Part shown: positions 36,126 through 46,234 of the stretch, one piece after another
Position numbering within the stretch: the stretch's first letter is position 1
Layout of the letters: each line of letters opens with the position of its first letter
Notes under the pieces: model-generated
The model's database searches: none
Seen by the model: the letters and a program-made list of their open reading frames with translations, nothing else
Told to the model about the DNA's origin: nothing
Origin: Plantago ovata
Taxonomy: Eukaryota > Streptophyta > Magnoliopsida > Lamiales > Plantaginaceae
Direction of reading: 5' to 3'
Length of the DNA: 64,000 nt
Assembly: GCA_028274465.1 (NCBI GenBank)
Contig: CM051458.1
Location: 86,758,085-86,822,084, forward strand
Position numbers and translations under genes: made by a program

Positions 36126-38094
36126 ATTAATTATTTTTTGAAAAAAATAGTTAAATATAATTAGTTAGTAATTAATTAACACTAATGGATATAAAAACAA
36201 CATCAAACTCCAGTTCTTCGAGAACATAGGTGTCCAGCGAGAAATTAAATTGATTAGCTTTTAGGGCACCAAAAAATAGAATGACCTTTTTTGTAAGATG
36301 TTATTAGATTTTAGGGCACCAAAAAATAGAATGAACTTTTTTGTAAATAGTTATTTAAAGTAACTGTTTTAACAATTATGTGTCCTCAAGTTCCTTTATG
36401 TAATTTTTATTCCTTATGTAATTTTCTGTATGTATAATTGAAACTGTCTTAGGTACGTACGTATACTTTTAATTTCTCATCTGAACTTCATATGTTGATA
36501 TTATATTCCTCTTATACTCTACTGACTTTGGAAAATGCAGTTAGTGCAACTTGAGAGACAAACTGGAGATTCTGATGAATTAATGCATTAATTCTGGATT
36601 GTGATATCTTATGTCAATGTCATGATGATTTTTCTATGTTCAAATGAACGTCCCTGTACTATTCATCGATATCATTAATTATTACCCGTATATTGTTTTT
36701 ATATAATAATAGGATCTTCACATTGAAACCTCGCATTACACACTGTCTGTCTGAACGTGCTTAGTTGACTAATTAATCCATGCTAACCTGGAGTAAAATA
36801 ATTCCGGTAGAGTGTCCATTGAAACATAGTAGTATTATTATAGACAGTCTAAAATGGACTATTCATCTTTGGTTAATTTCAAGATTCTTCCATTGATTAA
36901 TCAAAGGTTGTTGTTGGTAAGCACACTCTTCAATTATTAACTGATCAAGCCTATCTCTGACAATTTGTTAGAAGATGGAGTCCGGGTGGAAGAAAATACA
37001 AGAATTTGTATTTCGTAATCAGTAAAATTATTTACCATCATAACATGCCAATTTTTCCATGACAAATAACGTCTGATTTTTCCAGGATTGGCATTTTGGA
37101 TTTATGGAGGGGATCGGGCAAGTGTGTGAGAATTTATTTGCTCTGTTTTGTTTTAATTCATGAACGAAATAGAGTACATGAAACATAACATTCTAATCTG
37201 TGTTTAGTAAAAAAAATATTTAGTCAATGTACAAACGCAAAATATCCAACAATAACGGTTAGAACATAGTGTTTTTTAAGCGGCAAAGCGAGACAGCTCA
37301 ACAACAGTCGGAAAAGAGGAGAATATTTGGAAGAAAAATAAATAAAAGTAACAGATTCCTGTCGATCTAGCAGTATACCTAAAAATAATATGTATAGAAT
37401 TCATTAATAGAGAACAAACCTTTATTGATTCTCATTTACCACCGTCAGAACATAATTGAAAAGCTAGCTAGCTGCAACCTGCAGGTAAATTTATTTCAGT
37501 GAAAGAAAATCAAATCAAACACATATATAGTACTACTAGTAGTTATGCAATATGAAATATGATTAAAAGACTACACTGTTCAGGATATCATTGTTCCATT
37601 TTCATCAACTCAGATAAAGATGATGTTATGTTGGTTTGTGGAATCCAAATCCAAAAGAACTAGATTTGGGTGAAATATAAATAGAGAATTTTCTGTTCGG
37701 ATTCCAAATTCCAATTTGGAAAATAAAACCAATTCCAATTCCAATTCCAAACTCGAAAACAAAAGATATAACACGGAGTGAATGACCTGAGTGTTTCAAA
37801 AGATACTTGAGATAATCTGAAAAACCTAATCGAAAGTAAACAAAACAAGGAGAGTAATTAAATATTGAGTTATATTGATAGTGGATGTTGCTTAATTTGT
37901 ATCCACTAAAATGAGTTGATGAAATATAAATTACAATTTACAATCTTGTCCATGGCAAACAAATGAAATGGTATAACTCTAAAAATGGCAAATGGTCCAA
38001 CAGCTGTTCGGAAGCAAGGAGTATGACTCATCATCACAACCACCGCGGGGGTTAAAACAGTAACAAGCCATAAATAAAAGTTCTCAAAACAGCA
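36126..38094. other. Intergenic DNA at the start of module B
   Basis: AT-rich, with a 50-bp tandem duplication at 36252-36350 (TTAGGGCACCAAAAAATAGA). Bases 36740-36970 are homologous to 52550-52710, so the B/C duplication extends well upstream of the GXM relics. Bases 37690-37755 are a short ATTCCAATTCC repeat. No gene. Confidence 0.5.
36252..36350. repeat. 50-bp tandem duplication
   Basis: Two units start ATTAG and share TTTTAGGGCACCAAAAAATA followed by GAATGA and CTTTTTTGTAA. They are nearly identical, so the event is recent. Confidence 0.85.
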
Positions 38095-38301
38095 TCATAA
38101 GTCATAACACTTGGTCTGACCCCGTATCTCGCCTCCCGTTTCCAGTACCCTTGGCCTTGGCTCAACACTTTGAATCCTGTACGCCAACAAAAATACTCCA
38201 ACGACGACTAAGCATACATGCATGCGAAAGTAAATAATGCATCTAGTCCCCTGCGCCATTCTGTATCTATAGTGCTCTCCCCCGTCCCCTACACTCATCA
38301 A
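38095..38301 (-). other. Short ORF with a hydrophobic signal-like segment
   Basis: A 68-codon frame. From an internal Met it reads CLVVVGVFLLAYRIQSVEPR, a hydrophobic core followed by a polar basic tail containing RVLETGGEIRGQTKCYDL. That layout could fit a small secreted peptide. However, a TTGGCGTACAG acceptor-like site sits just before GATTCAAAG. The related sequence at 53160-53235 also follows a TTGTTGTACAG site. So the tail may instead be an exon of a lost gene. I cannot identify a family. Existence as a gene is doubtful. Confidence 0.2.
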
Positions 38302-38957
38302 CAGCAGCGGCCTACGTGATTTAGAAGGTATTTCCTTACCTGAATTTCAACAAGAATAATTATTTATTGCATTTCGTTTGATTTGTATCCTTCTTTGTGT
38401 ATAGAATGGAAATGGCCACAAGGTGTTTGCTGAAAGTCCTGAACCAAGTTTACTCCTCATGGGCTTTCAAATGATTTTATGTTTGGATTAATTTTACTAG
38501 AAGTTGAAAGAAGTTATTCTAAACAAATATAAATATTATTAGTGGGAATTTGTGGAAACCTTCAAACTAGAAACAAGTAGTCGTCCTGCACATGAAAGTG
38601 ACGTTCTTTACCATTTGCATGGAGGAGGGTGGTCATTGTTCATAATTTGAAAGTGTACTATTCATTTGATGTTTCTCATCATATGATTCATATGGTAACA
38701 TTTTGGTGCATTATCATATCAGTTAGAGCATTAATATAAAGAACGACGATAATATGAACACATTATTCTTGTCATTAATTCATAGCCTTAAACTTAGTAT
38801 AATTTTTGTTCAACATAATTCAGTTCCGCGGCTAATGCCAAATTCCAGTTTGTTTGATTCTCATCTCCACGTATGTAATTAGAGCCACCAAGTGCAACTT
38901 AATATCTCGGTAAAACTACGGCTTCTCCATCTAATTAGTGTTCTTTTATTCTAACAG
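38302..38957. other. Module B copy of intron 2 of the unknown gene
   Basis: Bases from about 38600 onward are a diverged copy of 30725-30970. They include CATTTTGGTGCATTATCATATC and ATTAGAGCCACC. Nothing coding. Confidence 0.6.
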
Positions 38958-39031
38958 ATCCCAAAGGTATAGCAGATGCACAGAAGTCCCTCGGATTAGG
39001 CCAGGAAGATAAATTCCGCAATGTCCGGTAA
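38958..39031 (+). pseudogene. Orphan copy of the last exon of the unknown gene (module B)
   Basis: It is 74 bases, exactly the length of the parent exon 31141-31214. It keeps a TCTAACAG acceptor, an open frame (PKGIADAQKSLGLGQEDKFR) and a stop. No copies of exons 1 and 2 occur upstream, so it is a stranded exon carried by segmental duplication. Confidence 0.85.
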
Positions 39032-39424
39032 AGTTTCTTTCAGATGGCATTCATCAAAGGTATCCGTTGTTCATATTGCCAAGGCATGCATTCCTAATTT
39101 CAAATTGCTCTGTTGCAACTTGCAAGTAGAAAGCACAACCAAATCTCTCTCCACAACTGATGTGTTCTTGTAAGGTTTTTTTTTTAAATCTTATCTCTGG
39201 AAGTACCACATTATTATTCTCAGTAACAAATCGTCTATTTTGAGTGCTTATCTTTCAAAGTTGAAATTTAGTCAATGCTATATCATCAGTAATGCAGTTA
39301 AAACACTTTCATTTTCACCAGAAGCTAAAGTCACCAAACGACCAAGTAACTGATAAAATAAGGCTCTTGCTGCGAAAAGCATTTTGTCGCAAGAACCATG
39401 TTACTACTGTACATAAAGGATTTT

Positions 39425-39742
39425 CAGGACTTCTCCTGATACTTGGGATAGTAAAGTGCCTTATCTTCCCAACCTGTGGCTTAAGATACCCTTAACACAA
39501 ATGCTTTTGAACTTTTTTCTTCCACCACTCTGTCCACATCATGCACAACAAACACATCAGCCTCACCATCTTTTCTGAGCCTTAGCCAGTTAGCCATTAG
39601 CCCAACTGTATATATGGCCTTCATCCTTCCTGGAGCCTCGTTATGGTATCCAGTTGGAGCATCCACCATGACAAAATCCCACCTGTCTGTACACTATATC
39701 AGGTAACCCCTTTAATACCAGTTGACATTTCGAAAACGATGA
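39425..39742 (-). pseudogene. GXM relic, 3' part only (module B)
   Basis: Encodes fragments MVDAPTGYHNEAPGRMKAIY, ADVFVVHDVDRVVEEKSSKA and a shifted GYLKPQVGKIRHF-like end. Several small insertions shift the frame. The sequence jumps directly from the position equivalent to 31918 to the position equivalent to 32699 (GTAAGCTTGCATG). So one deletion removed the N-terminal 60 percent of the gene. Confidence 0.88.
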
Positions 39743-41015
39743 ATCCCAAACATACTCACAGTTGTAAGCTTGCATGCATTAATTCCCCCAGTTTTCTAAT
39801 TCCCATTGGGAATCCGATGAAGTCATTACAGTTCATACATATAGTGGGATTACAAATTCCAAGCAAATGAGGAATTGTGTAAATTATTTTAAGGGCAGTG
39901 AAGATGTTTATTTTTAAAACAAGGGAAATCAACAAACAACAGCAAAATAAAACTGGGGCAATGCCACATCAACAGTTGTTTTCTCTTTCTTTTTCTTGAA
40001 ATTGCAATATCAAAGATTGGCAAGCCTTATTTCTATCTTGACAGAGAGCATTGCGACAATAACAGCTTCAGTTGAATGGAATGCTTTCTCCAGTCCAACC
40101 CCAAGCAAACTCGATTCTATGTGCTGAATCCTGTAATATTTTCAGAAATACTGTAAATTAGTAATTGGAAGACAACCAATGTTAACACCAAATCACCCTC
40201 ATCAATATTTATCTTACTAGTGCCGACGCTGTACGATATTTTTAATTAATGTTACAACTAGAAAAAAGTTAAGTGAAATGTCATGCAGGCAAAGGGGAAG
40301 CCTTAGTTGGGAGTCCTAATATATATAGGCTGAGATTGAGAAAATTGTGTTAAAAACTAACAAACTCAGGAAACCTAAATACATAACACTCATTTAACCT
40401 TCCATATCTATTCTCTATCTATCTATGTGGCACCACAAATATATATCCTACATATGTCCTTTTCATTACTAATTTATAAAAAATAGGAGACCTCTAATTA
40501 TTATGTCCTGAATAATTATAAGGAACTACTTGTAGCCATATTTATAGGGAAATATTATAGGATCCTTGTAAATAGAGATCTTACAACAACAGGGAACTTG
40601 TTAAGAGTGCTCAACTTTTTGGTTTTATTCTGTTTTGTGATCCATAACAAACTAAGATCAGTGACTAGGGCATGAAATGTGGTATACTAAAATCAGAAAA
40701 TCATAATACAAATACAAAATAGAGAAACAATTTAGTTAATGGTGGTTTTTTTATTTTTTATGCATCTTTGACAATGGAACTGAGTTTGGATTACCAGCTG
40801 AACAATGGAAACACTCAAACACAGTTTTATCAGGTGTTGACAAGTAAAAGAAAAACAATTACTAGAACGGAGTTGAAGATAAGTCAATGCAAAACTAGAA
40901 CCGGAGTCACAAAAAATGAAGTGCATGCATGAATAAGTTCCAAAAGACAACCCAACCACCCCTTTTGCAGTAAAATTGACCATGATCCCTGAAGACAGTG
41001 TAGTACAGTACTTAC
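39743..41015. other. 3' flank of the module B NLR, with a likely 3' UTR intron
   Basis: A GTAAGT donor on the minus strand follows the NLR stop codon directly, at 41015-41010. An acceptor (ATATTACAG) near 40135-40143 opens the segment homologous to 33045 and 55845. A 3' untranslated intron is the simplest reading. No other gene is seen here. Confidence 0.4.
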
Positions 41016-41019
41016 ATGT

Positions 41020-44000
41020 TTAGGAAGATGTTGCTTGGGAATCCAATGGTGGAGGGTAAATATGAACCTGGAGGGAATAATTTCCTGCCTCCTTTTGTTC
41101 TTCATCAATCCCCTTGGCTGCATTTGCAGCATCTGGGTGGCACCAGAGCACCTCAATCCTCTCTAAAGTACAAATATATCCCAAGTCGGAAGGGATCTCC
41201 TTGAGCTGCTTGCACCTCTCCAAAACCAATTTCTCAAGGCGTGGAAAATCTTCTTCAGTAGCATTCCAATTTTTTATTTTCAGCTTCTCTAACTTGAGAA
41301 ACTTGAGATTTGGGAACCCAGTATTTTTTCCTGTATCCCAAAACTCACCTTGAACTGCACCTGAGCATAACTTGAGAATCTGTAGGTCCTTGAAGACTGA
41401 AATTTGACTCCACTGGAGACGGAACAGAGAGATGCTCAGCTTTTTCAAGCTTGAAGGAAGCTTCAATAGGCCTGAGAATTTCACGCTACCGTAGCATAAC
41501 ATCTTAAGTGACTTAAGGTTATCGAGAGACTCCAAGTCAGGTAATTCATAGATGTCTTTGGTGGAATTTCTTCGCTCTGTGAAGACACATCTTAGTTTAT
41601 GAAGATTAGGTACTTTTCTAACCAGCTCCTTCTCTTCTTCAAAAATGATGGAAGCCGTAGAAAGAGTATCCAAGTTCTCCAACTTGGAAGACTTGTTAGG
41701 TGCTTCCTTTAACATGGCACGTGGATTTATATGCAAATGCCTCAATTTCACCATTTCCCAGATTGTCTCAGGCACAACTACTTCTCCTTTTACTCCTCTG
41801 ATGATCAGTGTGTCAAGATCCTGTAGTCTTGATATTGATTGTGGAATATCATTACGAGAGGTACGGATGGACATGTACCGAAGAGTAACAAGCCCTATTA
41901 TCTTGTTATAGACATCAACATCATCAATTATGGTGCTCTCAGAATGCAAAACCCTTAAATCCTTTAAGATGGGAAAGACAGAGTTTGCAGCCTCCATGGA
42001 CAGTGGGAAACTCTTGTTCATGTTAAAGAACAAAAGTGTCTGTAGACGAGGAGTGATTGAAAGTGTCGTGAGACAATCATATGCGATGAGAGATCTTGAA
42101 GAAGGCGGTGGATCATCTCCATTACTTTTTGTCTGGATCATGCATAGCCGCTTTTGATTAATTATAGGATTTGCTAACTCTTCGTACACACGTACCTGCT
42201 GCATGAAGTCTTCTTTCCTGGCTTTTGCCAAACACATCTCACGTAACACATCATGGACATGGCAAGATTTTACTCTTCCATCAGACCTCCTTTTCGCAAC
42301 CATTACGAGGTTTCTATCGATAAGTTGCATCAGGTATTTTTCAGCTTGAATCTCCAAGCTGGGCGTCTCTGTCTCAAACACAAGCCCTTCATCAATCCAT
42401 AACCATATTAGCTTATCTACCGGAATTTCCTTATCCTCTGGAAACACTCCAAGATAAAGAAATAATGGCTTCAGATAATGGGGTAAATGCTCGTAACTTA
42501 GCTCTAGTGATGCCATCCAGTGCATCCCTTGGGTTTGAGAATCATGAGCAGTAAGAAACGAGCTCACATTTCCAGCCACCACTTGCTCCCAAGTATCTCG
42601 TTTCTGTGACTTCGCAAGAAGTCCAGCCACAACTACAATCACAAGTGGCAATCCTCTGCACTTTCGTGCAATCTCTCTTCCAACTTGACATAAATCTGGA
42701 GGGCATTGTCCTTCACCATATACCTTGAGGTTCAATAAATTCCAGCTCTCTGTCTCACTTAAAAAACCAAGTTCTATAGGATCACTATGACATTTGGCAT
42801 GTACTCCAATGAATATGTCCCGACTAGTCAACACGATCCGACTGCCTTTCTCATTATCCGGAAAGTAACGCTTGAGATGCGTAAATGCATCTATCTCCCA
42901 AACATCATCGACCACAATCAAGTACCTCCTCCCAGTCAACTCTTTGTGTACCATTACAGATAAATCTACTTCGCTCTTTTCCCTGGTTTGATCAGTGACC
43001 TTAATTATACAACTCAAAATACTAAGAAACAATTCTTTCCTGTTGTACTCTTGGGATACAAAGCACCATGCACGGACGTCAAAGTGACTTCGGGTGTTTT
43101 CATAAACTTTCCTTGCTAGAGTAGTTTTACCTAATCCAGGCATCCCAATAATGGAAACAACATCTAAATGCTTCACATTACCTGTAAGCAGTTCCATCAT
43201 TCGCTCCAGCTCCTTCTTGAAGCCCACGACATCAACTGTTGGGCCCAAGTCTTGATAGAATTCATCACTTACGCGCAGTTGAGATTCTGCTGCATATCCT
43301 GCATCTGTGGCTTGGTTGACGAAATGCTGCAATTCATTGTCTTCGATCACCTTCTGAAGTGGGATATGGATATCGTGAGCTGAAGGCATGATCACATCAT
43401 AGTCACCATCCATGGGATCCTTACTGTTTGCGAGGGGATCAGTCAAGAAGCCCAGCTGATCAGCTCTCAGAGATTCTTGCTCTACTCTGTTAAGCACTGC
43501 CGAAGGGATGATATCTGTGGTTTCACCTGTGATAAGTTTCAGCTGCTTTATCAACATTTCCACTTCTCTTTCCATTTTTTCCTTCTTCTTTCTACTAGAC
43601 AAACACGAACAAATGAAAGATCCTACAGACCTTACAAAAGTTTGGAAGCGTATAAGATTCTGCCTTTTAAGCACATTACTCTGTTCTGTTTCCCTGCTTC
43701 CTTCCATTTGAATGCTGAAACATGAGCAAATGAGGGATCCTATGCTCCTCAAAAAAGCTTGGAAGGGCACACCATTTTGTTTGACTAGTTTCTCTTGATT
43801 GGGCTGGTAAATGATGAGCAATTTCACCAGGAAAGAAAGTCCGTCATGAAGACTATTGATCTGATCCTTCATGGAATCAAAAGCCTCATCTTTTACCAGC
43901 TCAATCAGATTTTCTTTGACGCAATCTACATAGCCAAACAGAAGGTCATCAGTCGAAGGGACACTGCTACAGCCACTTAGGGACAATGCCATAGATATGA

Positions 44001-45588
44001 GAATTCCAACACGCATATGTGAGTCCAAATACTGGTTGATCTCTGAATACACTTTCCACCAATTGAACTTTCCACATCTCCTCAACAAGGAATAACATGC
44101 CATCTTGAAAGTGACTGTTTGGGCCAACATATAAAACTCCTGAAGGTCTACTGCGCAGCCTGTGTAGTTTCTCAAACAACTGAATGCTTGAATCAGGAGC
44201 TTTATTTGTTCACCCCCTGTGCAATCATGAAAATCCTCAATATTTCTTAATCGATTAGATGCATTTCCATAATGGTATCTAATATCCTGGGGAAGGGATC
44301 TAATAAGATGTATGCTCTCGTTAACCAGGTCGAAATCATCCTTCCAAGTCATCATCAAATCAGATTTACTTCCCATAAACTCCTTGAAGTTTTCAAGGAA
44401 AAGAATCACAAAGACAACCTGGTCTGTTTCCAGAGATTTTAGCCCCATTCTTCTTAAAATCATGCAGCAGATTGTCTCAATGAGTTCTTCCTTGATACGA
44501 TCCATTTTCTCAACCAAATCAGATAGTGCGATTTGTATGTTTTCCTTCGATTGATGTTTGGAACACGAGTAGATGAAAGATCTCACACTCTTCACCCAAA
44601 CCTGGAAGTTCATCCTGATATCTGATAGTTTCTCCTGGTCGGCAGAGGGCAATTGCTCGAGAGTGTAACTGCTAAGCAATTGTGCTAGGAAAGAAAGACC
44701 CTCGTGAAGAATCTCGGAAGTGTACTTAGGAATCCGATTTTCTTGGATGCACTTCACATATCCTTTCAGAATTTCATCAGACATTGGTGTACCTGTACCA
44801 GACATGGTGTCTAGTCGCAAGAACAAACACTTGAGGAATCTTCTACGAACATCACCCTCTACACGGTTTATTATCTTCTTATAATCTTTCGACAATAAAA
44901 TCTTCTGAAACCGTCTAAAAAAGGAATAACATGCTCCCTGGTAAGCCACAATTTGGATAGAGACCATAAACTCCTTCAAACGGTGACTGTAGCCCAGCTC
45001 GTTCAAATCAATGTACTTCCTCAATTCAATCAACTTCTTCTTCAGAATCCGCGCCTTTTCATCTTTGTCACAGAGATCATCCAAATCCTCAAGAAGCTGG
45101 TCGAGAAACTCCAGAATGAATTCATCGTAAATAAGCTGGTAACTGGCCTCCTTAGCATACATGACTCGATATGCACGTCCGATCCTTTGCATAATATCTT
45201 TCATCTCAACAAAATGAACCAGTCGGGAGATACTGAATTCTTCATTGAGTAGGTCCACAAAACGAGACTCGACATTTGCCAACAAATCAACTAAACTTTT
45301 ATTGAACGTTCCATCCTCCTTGAGGATTCTCATCAACGAGCACCGGCAGAAAGTGATCAAGAATCCGGCAACCTTCCTGAACTCGATATATCTGTCTTGA
45401 TAATATGTCTGAGTCTTTGTCCCTGGATTTTCAAGTAGAGCGATGGCTGCCTTGTAGATACAATTGAAGTTGCCATACACTTGTATCAGCGTTTGCTGCA
45501 GATGATCTCTGCTTTCGCTGCCTTGGTCCAAGAGAAGGTGCATCATCCCACTTACATGGCCATGTTTATTTGATGCAGGACCTTCCAT
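41020..45588 (-). CDS. CC/R1-type NLR immune receptor, late blight R1-like, 1522 aa
   Basis: Single coding exon from the ATG at 45588 (MEGPASNKHGHV). An upstream TTG extension lies in an intron. Residues 1 to about 790 are R1-type N-terminal sequence with two diverged repeats, each with ACYSFFRR or ACYSLLRR and LHEGLSFL or LHDGLSFL. NB-ARC follows: P-loop GMPGLGKTT (815-823), kinase-2 LIVVDDVW, RNBS-B RIVLTSRD, CRGLPLVIVV, LFLYLGVFPED and a VHD form of the MHD motif (1111-1113). About 350 residues of irregular LRR end near ERIEVLWCHPDAANA. Such receptors sense pathogen effectors and trigger cell death; no effector can be inferred. All switch motifs are present and the frame is open throughout, so it looks functional. 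NLR genes with this P-loop are often targets of the miR482/2118 family, not checked here. It is the only complete NLR in the window. Confidence 0.95.
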   Translation of the reverse strand: MEGPASNKHGHVSGMMHLLLDQGSESRDHLQQTLIQVYGNFNCIYKAAIALLENPGTKTQTYYQDRYIEFRKVAGFLITFCRCSLMRILKEDGTFNKSLVDLLANVESRFVDLLNEEFSISRLVHFVEMKDIMQRIGRAYRVMYAKEASYQLIYDEFILEFLDQLLEDLDDLCDKDEKARILKKKLIELRKYIDLNELGYSHRLKEFMVSIQIVAYQGACYSFFRRFQKILLSKDYKKIINRVEGDVRRRFLKCLFLRLDTMSGTGTPMSDEILKGYVKCIQENRIPKYTSEILHEGLSFLAQLLSSYTLEQLPSADQEKLSDIRMNFQVWVKSVRSFIYSCSKHQSKENIQIALSDLVEKMDRIKEELIETICCMILRRMGLKSLETDQVVFVILFLENFKEFMGSKSDLMMTWKDDFDLVNESIHLIRSLPQDIRYHYGNASNRLRNIEDFHDCTGGEQIKLLIQAFSCLRNYTGCAVDLQEFYMLAQTVTFKMACYSLLRRCGKFNWWKVYSEINQYLDSHMRVGILISMALSLSGCSSVPSTDDLLFGYVDCVKENLIELVKDEAFDSMKDQINSLHDGLSFLVKLLIIYQPNQEKLVKQNGVPFQAFLRSIGSLICSCFSIQMEGSRETEQSNVLKRQNLIRFQTFVRSVGSFICSCLSSRKKKEKMEREVEMLIKQLKLITGETTDIIPSAVLNRVEQESLRADQLGFLTDPLANSKDPMDGDYDVIMPSAHDIHIPLQKVIEDNELQHFVNQATDAGYAAESQLRVSDEFYQDLGPTVDVVGFKKELERMMELLTGNVKHLDVVSIIGMPGLGKTTLARKVYENTRSHFDVRAWCFVSQEYNRKELFLSILSCIIKVTDQTREKSEVDLSVMVHKELTGRRYLIVVDDVWEIDAFTHLKRYFPDNEKGSRIVLTSRDIFIGVHAKCHSDPIELGFLSETESWNLLNLKVYGEGQCPPDLCQVGREIARKCRGLPLVIVVVAGLLAKSQKRDTWEQVVAGNVSSFLTAHDSQTQGMHWMASLELSYEHLPHYLKPLFLYLGVFPEDKEIPVDKLIWLWIDEGLVFETETPSLEIQAEKYLMQLIDRNLVMVAKRRSDGRVKSCHVHDVLREMCLAKARKEDFMQQVRVYEELANPIINQKRLCMIQTKSNGDDPPPSSRSLIAYDCLTTLSITPRLQTLLFFNMNKSFPLSMEAANSVFPILKDLRVLHSESTIIDDVDVYNKIIGLVTLRYMSIRTSRNDIPQSISRLQDLDTLIIRGVKGEVVVPETIWEMVKLRHLHINPRAMLKEAPNKSSKLENLDTLSTASIIFEEEKELVRKVPNLHKLRCVFTERRNSTKDIYELPDLESLDNLKSLKMLCYGSVKFSGLLKLPSSLKKLSISLFRLQWSQISVFKDLQILKLCSGAVQGEFWDTGKNTGFPNLKFLKLEKLKIKNWNATEEDFPRLEKLVLERCKQLKEIPSDLGYICTLERIEVLWCHPDAANAAKGIDEEQKEAGNYSLQVHIYPPPLDSQATSS

Positions 45589-46234
45589 CTCTCTCCCCAC
45601 TGTCACAAGTATATCAGGTTTTGTACTCTTATATTTTATCAAAAATTATACTATTATATACACATCATGTACAGAAATAAAGAAAATACATGCATGTTAA
45701 CTTGAAAAATTGTTTACCTTGTGTTTGGCAACAGAACTATCGTGCAGGAAATCCAAATTGGGTGTCACCGCGTCCACCTTTGAGCACACCTTATCTCCCC
45801 CAAGCACATAGTCCTCTACATCTGCATGAACTCCAATCAAGCGAGGTAATATTATAAGTCTAGTTTGTATTACTAAATTTCCTGCAGAATCCCATTTCTA
45901 GTAGTTGCAACCCCAAAAACATTTGCCCTTGTACAAACAACATTTCCATCTCTCTCCTCACTGTCACAAGTATATCACATTTTGTACTCTTATATTTGAT
46001 TGACAGTTATACTAGTATATACACATCATGTTCAGAAATAAAGAAAGTACATGCATATTAAGTTGAAAATTTCATTTACCTTGTGTTTGGCAACAGAATT
46101 ATCGTGCGGGTAATCCAAATTGGGTGTCACCTTGTCCACCTTTGAGCACGCCTTATCTCGTCCAAGGACATATTCCTCTACGTCTGCATGAACTCCAATC
46201 AAGCGAGGTAATATTATAAGTCTACTCTGTATTG
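45586..46234. repeat. Tandem duplication of the NLR leader exon and intron
   Basis: Two direct copies of about 300 bases, offset by 361 bases: 45586-45884 and 45947-46234. Each contains, in minus-strand order, a leader exon (TTGATTGGAGTTCATGCAG…), its GT donor, the intron, an AG acceptor and an ATGGA start. They differ at roughly one base in ten. The outer copy's ATG opens only a 29-codon frame. Confidence 0.9.
45600..45717 (-). other. 5' UTR intron of the large NLR
   Basis: On the minus strand an exon ends CCAAACACAAG|GTAAAC at 45718/45717 and the acceptor TTGTGACAG|TGGGG lies at 45601/45599, 12 bases before the ATG. Joining gives no in-frame upstream coding continuation, so the exon is leader. 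The same donor and acceptor recur in the duplicated copy at about 46079 and 45961. Confidence 0.55.

Noticed and set aside
45589..45642. Extending the large NLR start to an in-frame codon at 45642
   Set aside because: That codon is TTG, and the segment lies in the leader intron with clear GT and AG borders. The first ATG at 45588 matches the start of the solo R1 gene.
45718..45845. Leader exon as a coding exon upstream of the NLR
   Set aside because: Splicing puts its open frame out of phase with the ATG, the other phase meets a stop, and copy differences are mostly amino-acid changing.
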